Shown in pieces: positions 16,730 to 25,466 of a stretch of 64,000 nt of DNA (positions are counted from its first letter, which is position 1; every line of letters begins with the position of its first letter). Source of the stretch: Clostridia bacterium (GTDB lineage: Bacteria > Bacillota > Clostridia > UMGS1810). A program made the position numbers and the translations under genes. The notes under the pieces are model-generated. The model did not search any database and was not told where the DNA came from. It saw only the letters and a program-made list of their open reading frames with translations. The stretch lies in the NCBI GenBank assembly GCA_017621495.1, contig JAGATB010000033.1, forward strand, positions 1-64,000, given 5' to 3'.

Positions 16730-19381
16730 ATGAAAATCAAAAGGTTCTTAACCACAACGGTATGTACCGCGACTTTATTAACACAGTCTGTCTGCTTTGC
16801 ATCTGTTACGGATGACAATCCGTACAATGTGGCACTTGGCAAGACTGTAACAGATGTTAATAGTGTTGTGGCGTATGCTCCCAATTTACCTAATTTGGTA
16901 AACGGAGACTCTATGGATTCCGGTGCTACAGTCGCACTAAAAAGCGGAAGTATAGACAATGCCGTTATAGAAATCAATTTAGGTGATACATATACTATTT
17001 CGGGTGTTGATGTAGTGTCCGGTGCCAACGCATACGGCGGCACAGCCTCATCAACTGATATTTTGAAATCATATCAGATACATTATTTATCCGGCGATGA
17101 ATGGTTGCCTGTTTCAATTGCTGCCGGCACTGATACAACGGCTGCCGGTGGATTTGCCGGTCAAAACATCACAGTTGGTGATGACGGCTATACTGTAACA
17201 TGCAAATATGGATATCAATTCCTTACTTTTGCTGAAGACATCTCAACCGATAAAATTCGTCTTGTTTCAAAAGATGTAAAAGGTAACGTGAAAATTCTGA
17301 GAGAAATCAGAGTGTATAAATCCGATGATGATAATGTTGCTTACAGAAAGCCTGTAGTGATAAGCTGGTCTTCCTTTGGTAGTGGCAGCAGCTCATCAAC
17401 TGTACAGCAGGTACCTTCGTTTATTGTTGACGGTCAGAGTAATAATGCCAATTCTCAGGAATTCACATTCGGTAGTAAAGCGGCAACATCTACTACTGAC
17501 CATTGGATAGAAATTGACTTACTAAGAGATTATTATATAAACAAAGCTGTGTTAACCACAGGAGGCAGTGCAGCTTTCTCACTTCAGGCGTATGCGGATG
17601 GCGATTATGCCGATATCCCGGGAGCAAGTGTTACAGGGAACTCAAGCGCTGAGTGTACATTGGAGTTTGATGCGTGCAAGACAAGCAAGGTGAGATTGTT
17701 TTTACCAAAAGGTCAAAGCTCACATAAAATAAAAGAAATCAAGATATACAAGTGTGCACCGACTACAATTGAACTGAAAAATCCTGAGCAGTATCCCTTA
17801 AGCGTATTTAAAAACGAAGCGGATGTTGAAGCAATAATAACCGACAGCGGATACGGTGTCAGCGAGATAAAGATTTATAAAAACGGTGATGAAATACCCG
17901 GGGAAGACTTTGAAATAGTTTCTGATGGTGCAGATTATTCTTTCAAAATAAAGAACTTAAGCTCCGGCGAGAATCAAATCGTAATAGAGGTATTTGATAA
18001 CGAATACACACCTGTTTCGCTTGATTTTTCCATCACTGTGTATGATGAAGCTGCAGTGTTGACAGATTTGAAAAAATGCACTACTGCAGATGCCCTTGCA
18101 GAAAGAATGGCATTTTATAAGAGCAAGAATGCTATCGGTATAGATGCAGAGGACTTGGATGATGCTTCAAAATGGGAGTATCAATACAGCAAAATCCTCG
18201 AAAAATTAGATGACTATACATCCTTGCAGCAAATTGCAGATGATTTTAAATTATATACATTGGATAAAAAATTCAATATAATTGCAGCTTCGGATGCAGA
18301 CACTATTTACAGTAACATAAATACCCAATTCCCTGAATTTGACTGGAAGGATTATGACCTCTTAAGTGATAAGGATACTACCGTAACCAATATCCTTAAA
18401 GGAATCAAATCAGTCAAAGACAACTTGACTGACGAAGTACTTGCTGATATAGAAGCAAAAATTGCAGATATTGTTGCCGATTGTGTAGGTATTACATATA
18501 TAAAAGAAAATACCTGGGGCAATGTTGATAATATCCTGGGTAATTATCAGAAATATTTTGAATTGGAAAACTATGACGAATATGCAGATTTAAATGTTGA
18601 ATTGCGTTCAAAAGCAGCGATATATATCATAGAACACAAATCCGAGTTTTCAAATCCCAAGCAGTTGGATGATATATTAGAAGATGCCATTGATTCAGCA
18701 ACCCCAAGCGAAGATACACCCACTGTAGAGAAGCCTTCACGAAAACCATCAAAAAGCTCATCACCCAAAGGCTCATACACTATGCCCGTTACAGTTCCTC
18801 AGGTACCGGAGGCTAATCCGGACACGTTGTACACCGATCTCGCAGGATACGAAAATCAAAAAGAAGCAGTTGCCAATATGACAGCCAGAGGAATCGTAAA
18901 CGGTGTTGCAGAAAAGACCTTTGCACCGGGGGCACCTCTTACCAGAGAGCAATTTGTGAAAATGCTTGTTTTGACATTTGATAACTTAGATGCAAGTGCT
19001 GAAGCGGATTTTGCAGATACTCAAAAAGATGCTTGGTATTATCCCTATGTTGCTACCGGATGTCAGAAGGGCTTCATACAGGGCATAAGCGATAGCGAAT
19101 TCGGAATAGGCAGGAATATAACAAGAGAAGAAATGATAACACTTGTTTTCCGTGTGTTGGAGGACACCGGCGTTGACTTCGGTACCACAACCAAAATCTA
19201 TGCTGATGAGTCCAATGTATCGCCCTGGGCTGTATATGCAGTTAAAAAGATGTCCGGGTTAAATATATTGAAAGCAAATGCAAATAATGAATTATTACCT
19301 AAACAAGATGCAACTCGTATTGAAGCAGTTAAGTTTTTATATGATGTTCTTGCGATTGTTGAACAAGGAGTGAGAAAATGA
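16730..19381 (+). CDS. SLH-anchored surface protein with two F5/8 type C domains
   Basis: An 883-residue exported protein. Signal peptide residues 1-25. Two discoidin-like carbohydrate-binding domains follow: first with NPYNVALGKTVTDVNSV, second with DNVAYRKPVVISW and HWIEIDLLRDYYINKAVL. Next come an Ig-like domain, an alpha-helical region of about 240 residues rich in charged residues, a Ser/Pro/Lys linker, and three C-terminal SLH motifs (AVANMTARGIVNGVAEKTFA, ATGCQKGFIQGISDSEFGIG, AVKKMSGLNILKANANNELL) that would bind secondary wall polymer. Likely a glycan-capture protein on the S-layer. Start ATG 16730 has AAGGAG about 12 nt upstream. The stop overlaps the next start by 4 bp. Confidence 0.85.
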   Translation: MKIKRFLTTTVCTATLLTQSVCFASVTDDNPYNVALGKTVTDVNSVVAYAPNLPNLVNGDSMDSGATVALKSGSIDNAVIEINLGDTYTISGVDVVSGANAYGGTASSTDILKSYQIHYLSGDEWLPVSIAAGTDTTAAGGFAGQNITVGDDGYTVTCKYGYQFLTFAEDISTDKIRLVSKDVKGNVKILREIRVYKSDDDNVAYRKPVVISWSSFGSGSSSSTVQQVPSFIVDGQSNNANSQEFTFGSKAATSTTDHWIEIDLLRDYYINKAVLTTGGSAAFSLQAYADGDYADIPGASVTGNSSAECTLEFDACKTSKVRLFLPKGQSSHKIKEIKIYKCAPTTIELKNPEQYPLSVFKNEADVEAIITDSGYGVSEIKIYKNGDEIPGEDFEIVSDGADYSFKIKNLSSGENQIVIEVFDNEYTPVSLDFSITVYDEAAVLTDLKKCTTADALAERMAFYKSKNAIGIDAEDLDDASKWEYQYSKILEKLDDYTSLQQIADDFKLYTLDKKFNIIAASDADTIYSNINTQFPEFDWKDYDLLSDKDTTVTNILKGIKSVKDNLTDEVLADIEAKIADIVADCVGITYIKENTWGNVDNILGNYQKYFELENYDEYADLNVELRSKAAIYIIEHKSEFSNPKQLDDILEDAIDSATPSEDTPTVEKPSRKPSKSSSPKGSYTMPVTVPQVPEANPDTLYTDLAGYENQKEAVANMTARGIVNGVAEKTFAPGAPLTREQFVKMLVLTFDNLDASAEADFADTQKDAWYYPYVATGCQKGFIQGISDSEFGIGRNITREEMITLVFRVLEDTGVDFGTTTKIYADESNVSPWAVYAVKKMSGLNILKANANNELLPKQDATRIEAVKFLYDVLAIVEQGVRK

Positions 19382-22050
19382 GAAAAAATATAAAAATAGC
19401 AGGATTAATTTCATTTGTACTGTCAACTTGTCTGTTTATAAATATGTTTTCTTGGAGTGTAAGTGCACAAGAAGCTGAAAAGTCTTATGACTATGGCTTG
19501 CCGCTTCTAAGTGAGCTTAACATTGTAGATAGTGATCAGAATTTGGAGGATATGATACCCAGAGATGAGTTTGTAGATACCGTGGTCAAAATGCTCGGTA
19601 TTGACGTAAATCTCATCGGCGAAAGCAAAAATGTGTTTTATGATGTACCATCTGCAAACAAGTATTATAAATCTATTTCTGTTGCAGCAGGTCTGGGACT
19701 TATTTCGGGCAATGGCAGTCAGCTGTTTTCTCCGAATGCCAACATAAAGCATGATGAAGCCGTTAAGATAATCTTAACAGCAATGGGATATAGTGTAGCG
19801 GCAGATGCCAAGGGTGGATACCCCGCCGGATATCTGATTATTGCCAATGAATTAGACTTCCCTGCAGCTAAGAGCGTTTATCTTACAAGAGATGCATATC
19901 TCGAAATGATTTTTCATGCTATGCAGCAGCCTATAATGAATTTAGTTTCGGTAGATACTGCCGGTGATGGCAAATATGAAAAGTCCGAAGATACTACTAT
20001 GTTTAGCGAGTACCACGACATAATCATAAAAGACGGCATTGTCACCGCAAATCAAAGCACTACCTTCTACGGCAAGAGCGATTTGCCCTCGGGCAGTGTT
20101 ATGATTGATGGTGTTACTTACTCAGTAGGCAACACAAATGCCGATGAATGTCTGGGTAAAAGTGTTACATATTTTTATAGAGAAAAAATTGATTCTGCTA
20201 TGAATGAATTGGTATACCTCGAATCATATGATAACAACACCCTTACATTTGAAGCAGAAGATATCAAGAGTATCGATAAACAGAAAACCAAATTGACATA
20301 TTATGAAGATAACAAGGAACGCACAGTAAATTTTGATAAAACACTGTATATTATCTATAATGGCGTAGCATATCCGGATGTAACAGTAAACGAGATGATA
20401 CCCCAAAACGGCAGTGTAGTACTCTTGGATAACAATAGTGATAACAGATATGAGTTCATTTTTATAAATGATGTTATGACATTTATTGTAGGACAAATTG
20501 ACGAGTATAACAGTTGTGTTTATGACAAATATACCGATGAGAAGCTTAGCTTCGCAGATGATGATATTAAGTATTCTATAGAGAAAAATGGTAAGGTGGC
20601 AGCCTATACCGACTTAGTGGAATACGATGTTCTCTCGGTTATCAGAAGTCTCGATGGCAGATTTATTGATATCAAGGCAACTGATAAAAAGCTTCAGGGC
20701 AAAATCAGCTCTATTACACAAGAGGATAATACCAAATATATAACCGTCAAAGAAAACGAGTACAAGGTTCTGCCAAGTGTAACCGAAGAACTCACTCTGA
20801 ATTTCAGCGGTACCTATTATTTGGATATAGAGGATAATATCGCTGCAGTAAAAGCTTCTTCCTCCAAAAAATACGGTTATCTTTATGATGCTGCTATAGA
20901 AGGTGGACTGGAAAGTGCTTATAAATTTGCCATCGTCGACTCTAATAACGAAATCCGTTATCTGACATTGAAAGACAAGGTATTATATAACGGCAAAACC
21001 AAGGATAAAGCAGAAGTATACAATGCTTTTTGCCCCGGTGGCAATGTAGCTGCTCAGCTGGTGGTGTATGAAGTTGATAAGTCTGATGTGCTTACCAAGA
21101 TAGAAAGTGCTGTGGATAATACTAATCAGACCTATGAATTAGGAAGCGACGACTTTAAATTGGAAAAAGATGTTCCTAAATCTGATAGTCCTACATACAG
21201 ATACTTAAATTCCATGCTTGTTAACGAATCAAACATTGAAGCGGGCGATGAATTTTCTATGGACTCCCAGTGTAAGGTCTTTGTAGTTCCGCAGCCTTCA
21301 AATGATGGAGATATAGACCCCGAAAGAATTAAAGTGCAAGGTAGCTCTTATTTCTTTAACGGAGAGAGATATTCTGATTTCAAGGTTTATGATTATACCG
21401 TAATAGGTGCAGCAAGTGCTATGGTTGTAACTGCAGAACTCGAAGATGAAGTTTCCACAGCTTTGCATGTTTTTATAGTAGACAAGATTGTTACCACTAC
21501 AGATTCCGAGGGCAATGTGGCTAAGAAAATATCGGGATATATACAAGGTAACTATACACAGTATTTTATAGATGAAGATGCGGTTATAGCTAACGAAAAT
21601 GTTTCGTCTGAATTTTTAAACTACAAATCAACAGAACCAAAGGCTTGGACCATCGATTGTGCATTACCGGGTGATGTATTGCAATTAAATATTTACAATA
21701 AAAAGGTCACTGTATACAGACCTATATATTCACCTTCCCTCGGAAAGACGAACAAAACATATGCATCTGCAGGCGGTACCTACGAAGGTTTTAAAGAGTT
21801 AGAGTGTACATTGGCAAAAGTTGAAAAAATAAACGATAACGGACTTTTGCTCAATTTAAACGGTGTGCTGAAGAGATATGCTGTAAATGCTTCTGCTAAA
21901 GTATATATGTTTGATTCAACCATCGGCAAGCTCAGTGTGGTAAATAAGAACAACATCATAACCGCGAGCTCCGCAGGTATTATGGAAAGCTCTGATGTTT
22001 TGATATATGCAAACAGAAAGAATATACAGGCAATTGTAATATATGAATAA
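19378..22050 (+). CDS. Large secreted SLH-domain protein of unknown function
   Basis: An 890-residue exported protein translationally coupled to the preceding gene (ATGA overlap). Signal peptide residues 1-30. N-terminal SLH-like motifs include LLSELNIVDSDQNLEDMIPR and VAAGLGLISGNGSQLFSPNA. The remaining roughly 680 residues are beta-rich with no motif I recognise; they contain repeated units where short strands end in Gly/Asp turns (for example IIKDGIVTANQSTTFYG, DGVTYSVGNTNADECLG). Partnering with the discoidin SLH protein suggests a cell-surface scaffold or glycan-handling role, but this is inference. Confidence 0.75.
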   Translation: MRKNIKIAGLISFVLSTCLFINMFSWSVSAQEAEKSYDYGLPLLSELNIVDSDQNLEDMIPRDEFVDTVVKMLGIDVNLIGESKNVFYDVPSANKYYKSISVAAGLGLISGNGSQLFSPNANIKHDEAVKIILTAMGYSVAADAKGGYPAGYLIIANELDFPAAKSVYLTRDAYLEMIFHAMQQPIMNLVSVDTAGDGKYEKSEDTTMFSEYHDIIIKDGIVTANQSTTFYGKSDLPSGSVMIDGVTYSVGNTNADECLGKSVTYFYREKIDSAMNELVYLESYDNNTLTFEAEDIKSIDKQKTKLTYYEDNKERTVNFDKTLYIIYNGVAYPDVTVNEMIPQNGSVVLLDNNSDNRYEFIFINDVMTFIVGQIDEYNSCVYDKYTDEKLSFADDDIKYSIEKNGKVAAYTDLVEYDVLSVIRSLDGRFIDIKATDKKLQGKISSITQEDNTKYITVKENEYKVLPSVTEELTLNFSGTYYLDIEDNIAAVKASSSKKYGYLYDAAIEGGLESAYKFAIVDSNNEIRYLTLKDKVLYNGKTKDKAEVYNAFCPGGNVAAQLVVYEVDKSDVLTKIESAVDNTNQTYELGSDDFKLEKDVPKSDSPTYRYLNSMLVNESNIEAGDEFSMDSQCKVFVVPQPSNDGDIDPERIKVQGSSYFFNGERYSDFKVYDYTVIGAASAMVVTAELEDEVSTALHVFIVDKIVTTTDSEGNVAKKISGYIQGNYTQYFIDEDAVIANENVSSEFLNYKSTEPKAWTIDCALPGDVLQLNIYNKKVTVYRPIYSPSLGKTNKTYASAGGTYEGFKELECTLAKVEKINDNGLLLNLNGVLKRYAVNASAKVYMFDSTIGKLSVVNKNNIITASSAGIMESSDVLIYANRKNIQAIVIYE

Positions 22051-22058
22051 GGTGAAAA

Positions 22059-23012
22059 ATGATGATAAATATTAAAAAAGACAAGGTTGGCATTCCTAAT
22101 AGGAAGCGCTCTCTCGCTAAAGAAATTGCCAACCAAAAATATCTGATGATTTTATTGCTGCCGTCATTAATCTATTACATTATTTTCAGATATGTACCTA
22201 TGTACGGACTTATCATTGCATTTAAGGATTATGATTTTATGAGCGGCATTATGGGTAGTCCCTGGGTTGGACTTAAGTACTTCAAAGAATTTTTGCAGGG
22301 ACCTTATTTTGGACGATTAATCAGAAATACTTTAAAAATCAGCATTACAAACTTAATATTCAGTTTCCCGCTGCCTATTATTTTTGCTTTGCTGCTCAAC
22401 GAATTAAAGAACCAAAGGCTCAAAAAGCTCACACAAACAGTGAGCTACTTGCCTCACTTCTTATCAGTGGTAGTTGTTGTGGGACTTTTGAAACAGCTTC
22501 TATCGCCTACAAGCGGTGTCGTAAACAAAGTAATCTCCACTGTTACAGGAGGAGATACCATCAACTTCTTTATGGAGCAGAATTGGTTCCTGCCTATGTA
22601 TGTTAGTTCGGGAATATGGCAGGAATTAGGCTACAGCGCTATCATATACATATCTGCAATTGCCGGAATTGACCCTGCATTATATGAGGCAGCTACAGTA
22701 GACGGAGCAGGCAGATGGAGAAGAATATGGAACATAACCTTGCCATCGATACTTCCAACTATATCTATACTGCTCATATTAAAGCTCGGTTCACTGCTGG
22801 AAGTAGGTTACGAAAAGGTATTGCTTATGTATAATCCCAGTATATACAAAGTATCCGATGTTATATCCACATATGTATACAGAGCCGGTGTCCAGAACGC
22901 AAACTACAGCTTTGGAACAGCAGTCGGACTTCTTAATTCTATAGTGGCAGTGATACTCATCGTTATATCAAACAAGGTCAGCGACAAATTATCCGGCAAC
23001 GGATTGTGGTAG
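22059..23012 (+). CDS. CUT1 sugar ABC transporter permease, LplB/YteP type
   Basis: A 317-residue permease with six predicted helices. The cytoplasmic EAA loop reads YEAATVDGAGRWRRIWNITL, the site that contacts the ATPase. The N-terminus PSLIYYIIFRYVPMYGLIIA and WVGLKYFKEFL are typical of the LplB subfamily, which imports complex oligosaccharides such as rhamnogalacturonan or alginate fragments. AAGGTG lies just before the start; two adjacent ATG codons (22059, 22062) are possible. No ATPase gene is in the cluster, so a shared MsmX-type ATPase encoded elsewhere is expected. Confidence 0.9.
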   Translation: MMINIKKDKVGIPNRKRSLAKEIANQKYLMILLLPSLIYYIIFRYVPMYGLIIAFKDYDFMSGIMGSPWVGLKYFKEFLQGPYFGRLIRNTLKISITNLIFSFPLPIIFALLLNELKNQRLKKLTQTVSYLPHFLSVVVVVGLLKQLLSPTSGVVNKVISTVTGGDTINFFMEQNWFLPMYVSSGIWQELGYSAIIYISAIAGIDPALYEAATVDGAGRWRRIWNITLPSILPTISILLILKLGSLLEVGYEKVLLMYNPSIYKVSDVISTYVYRAGVQNANYSFGTAVGLLNSIVAVILIVISNKVSDKLSGNGLW

Positions 23013-23021
23013 GGGGTATAA

Positions 23022-23906
23022 ATGATGTACAAAGATAAACTCATAGACAAGGTTTTTAATGTTATAAATATTTCTATTATGCTTCTTGTCATAGTAGTGA
23101 CTCTGTATCCTGTTATTTACTTGATATCAAAGTCACTCAGCAGTGTTGAGTATGTTAAAGCAGGTATGGTTTACCTCTGGCCCAGAGGTTTCAGCCTTTC
23201 TGCATATGAAGAGGTTTTTAGCAATGAATTATTCTTGACCTCTTACAGAAACACAATTGTATATACTGTTTTGGGTACAACTATAAATCTTGTTATGACT
23301 ACTTCAATGGCATATTGTCTGTCAAGAAGAAATCTGGTATTCAGAAAGAGTATAACATTACTTGTTGTTTTTACAATGTTTTTCGGCGGAGGTATGATAC
23401 CCAACTTCTTACTTATCAAATGGCTGAAAATGTACGATACCATCTGGGCGCTGGTTATTCCGGGTGCAATCAGTACATACAACATGATAATAGTAAGGAC
23501 ATACATGCAGGGTATACCCGAGGAAATAGTTGAATCGGTAAGGATTGACGGTGCCAACGATATACAGATATTTATCAAGATGATACTTCCGCTTTCTATA
23601 CCGGTTATAGCTACAATTGGTTTGTTTTATGCGGTAGGTCATTGGAATTCATATTTCAATGCAATGCTGTATCTCGATGAAAAGAAGACATATCCTTTGC
23701 AGCTCATACTAAAGGAAATGATTGTAGAGCAGGATATGCAGGGTATGTCAAGCAATGCATTCGATGTTGTAAACGAGCAGCCCCCCTCGAGTGAGATGCT
23801 TGTATCGGCTTCGATTGTGATGTCACTGATACCGGTGCTTATTGCATATCCGTTCGTACAGAGATTCTTTATCAAAGGTGTAATGATTGGCTCTGTAAAG
23901 GGCTGA
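23022..23906 (+). CDS. CUT1 sugar ABC transporter permease, YtcP/YesQ type
   Basis: A 294-residue second permease of the same importer, with six helices and EAA loop EIVESVRIDGANDIQIFIKM. The TLYPVIYLISKSLSS segment and the C-terminal RFFIKGVMIGSVKG ending are hallmarks of YtcP-type partners of LplB proteins. It starts 10 bp after the first permease, so the two are coexpressed and form a heterodimeric channel. Confidence 0.9.
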   Translation: MMYKDKLIDKVFNVINISIMLLVIVVTLYPVIYLISKSLSSVEYVKAGMVYLWPRGFSLSAYEEVFSNELFLTSYRNTIVYTVLGTTINLVMTTSMAYCLSRRNLVFRKSITLLVVFTMFFGGGMIPNFLLIKWLKMYDTIWALVIPGAISTYNMIIVRTYMQGIPEEIVESVRIDGANDIQIFIKMILPLSIPVIATIGLFYAVGHWNSYFNAMLYLDEKKTYPLQLILKEMIVEQDMQGMSSNAFDVVNEQPPSSEMLVSASIVMSLIPVLIAYPFVQRFFIKGVMIGSVKG

Positions 23907-23933
23907 TAAATAAATGAAAAAGGAGTAATGAAA

Positions 23934-25466
23934 ATGTTAAAAAGAATTATGGCTGTAATGCTGGCAGTTGTCATTGTCCTGGGAGTTACAGGCTGCAAAA
24001 AAGACAGCACCTCCGGCAAAGACACTTTGCCAATCGAAATGATGCTTCTTGGCGGCGGCAACGAAGATGAGAATTATATGCTCAAAAAGATATTCAAAGA
24101 TAAGTTTGATATCGATTTGACAATCAATCAGAATATTGAGAGCTCTCACTTTGAGAAGTTAAAGCTTCTTATTGCGTCAAACGAGCTTCCCGATATCGTT
24201 TCTCCGCTTCCGATTGATGATGCCAAAACTATCGGTGTTAAGGGTGCATTGGTTCCCATTGATGAATATCTGGATATCATGCCCAATCTGCAGAAATATC
24301 TTAAAAAGGACAAGGTGGCATACACTTCTATGCTTGCCTCCGACTCACACATATACGGCTTGCCCAAATTCAATGAGAGACAGGAGTATATGAATACACC
24401 TATCATAAGAGCCGATATGCTCAAAGCCGTTGGTATGGAGAATCCTACCACAATGGCAGAATTAAAGGAAGTATTAAAGGCAATCAAAAAGAAATTCCCC
24501 GACACAGTCGGAATCGTAAGCCGTTCAAAGGAGTCCGCATTTAATGCATACGGCATTATGTACAATACCAACTCCGGTATGATGTACAACAAAGAAACCG
24601 ACAAATGGGAATACGGTCCCTTAAATAAAGGTTATAAAGAAATGATAACCGATTTAAATGAATTGCACAGTGAAGGCTTGCTCGATGAAGAGTTCTTTAC
24701 ATCTTCAGCTGAACAGTGGGAAGAGAAGCTTCTCAATAACAAGGGTGTATTTACTTTGGATTGGCCCAACAGAGCCCAGGTAGAGGAGGACCTTTATAAG
24801 AAACTCCATCCCAAGGACAAGGATTTCGATTTAGAGCTGCTTATGCCCATTACTACAAATTCTGCACCTGATATGAGAATTTTGTGGAGTGAAGATGTTG
24901 CATCATATTCCTCATTTGGTATCTCTTCAAAGACTAAGGATGTAGAGAGACTCTTAAAGGCTATAGATTATCTGTATTCCGACGAAGGTGCCGAGCTGCT
25001 GCAATGGGGTAAAGAGGGCGAGCACTTCGTATACGAAAACGGTCAAAAGAAATATATGGAGCATATAAAGGTTTCCTATAATCCAAACGCGACTGTGAAC
25101 ATAGATACTGCCGAGGGAATTAATTCCGGTCATATAATGAGAGTAGTAAAAAATGACGGTATAAACATCTTCCCCGAAGAAGTTCAGAAGATGACAGTAA
25201 AATATCAAGAATCTGCCGAAAGCTTCGTTACAAATCACAAAATGAAGCTGAACTTTACTCCCGAGCAGCAGGATAGGATCAGAGTTCTAAATAACAATAT
25301 TGCAACCTTGGTTCAGGAAGAATCGGTTAAAATGGTTATGAATCTTACTCCTATTTCTAAGTATGACAGCTTTATAAAGAAAATAGAAAAAGATGCTAAA
25401 GAAATGGAAAAAATATATGCAGCAGCATATAAAGACTTCAAAAAGCAGCTCAAGGAGGTGGACTAA
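23934..25466 (+). CDS. Extracellular solute-binding lipoprotein of the sugar ABC transporter
   Basis: A roughly 510-residue lipoprotein. Signal peptide MLKRIMAVMLAVVIVLGVTGC ends in a lipobox cysteine, so it would be lipid-anchored outside the membrane. The mature part is LplA/YtcQ-like, with DKFDIDLTINQNIESSHFEKL, ASNELPDIVSP and SRSKESAFNAYGIMYNTNSG. The ATG at 23934 is chosen because AAGGAG sits 8 nt upstream, while the ATG at 23928 is too close. It delivers the oligosaccharide to the two permeases immediately upstream. Confidence 0.88.
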   Translation: MLKRIMAVMLAVVIVLGVTGCKKDSTSGKDTLPIEMMLLGGGNEDENYMLKKIFKDKFDIDLTINQNIESSHFEKLKLLIASNELPDIVSPLPIDDAKTIGVKGALVPIDEYLDIMPNLQKYLKKDKVAYTSMLASDSHIYGLPKFNERQEYMNTPIIRADMLKAVGMENPTTMAELKEVLKAIKKKFPDTVGIVSRSKESAFNAYGIMYNTNSGMMYNKETDKWEYGPLNKGYKEMITDLNELHSEGLLDEEFFTSSAEQWEEKLLNNKGVFTLDWPNRAQVEEDLYKKLHPKDKDFDLELLMPITTNSAPDMRILWSEDVASYSSFGISSKTKDVERLLKAIDYLYSDEGAELLQWGKEGEHFVYENGQKKYMEHIKVSYNPNATVNIDTAEGINSGHIMRVVKNDGINIFPEEVQKMTVKYQESAESFVTNHKMKLNFTPEQQDRIRVLNNNIATLVQEESVKMVMNLTPISKYDSFIKKIEKDAKEMEKIYAAAYKDFKKQLKEVD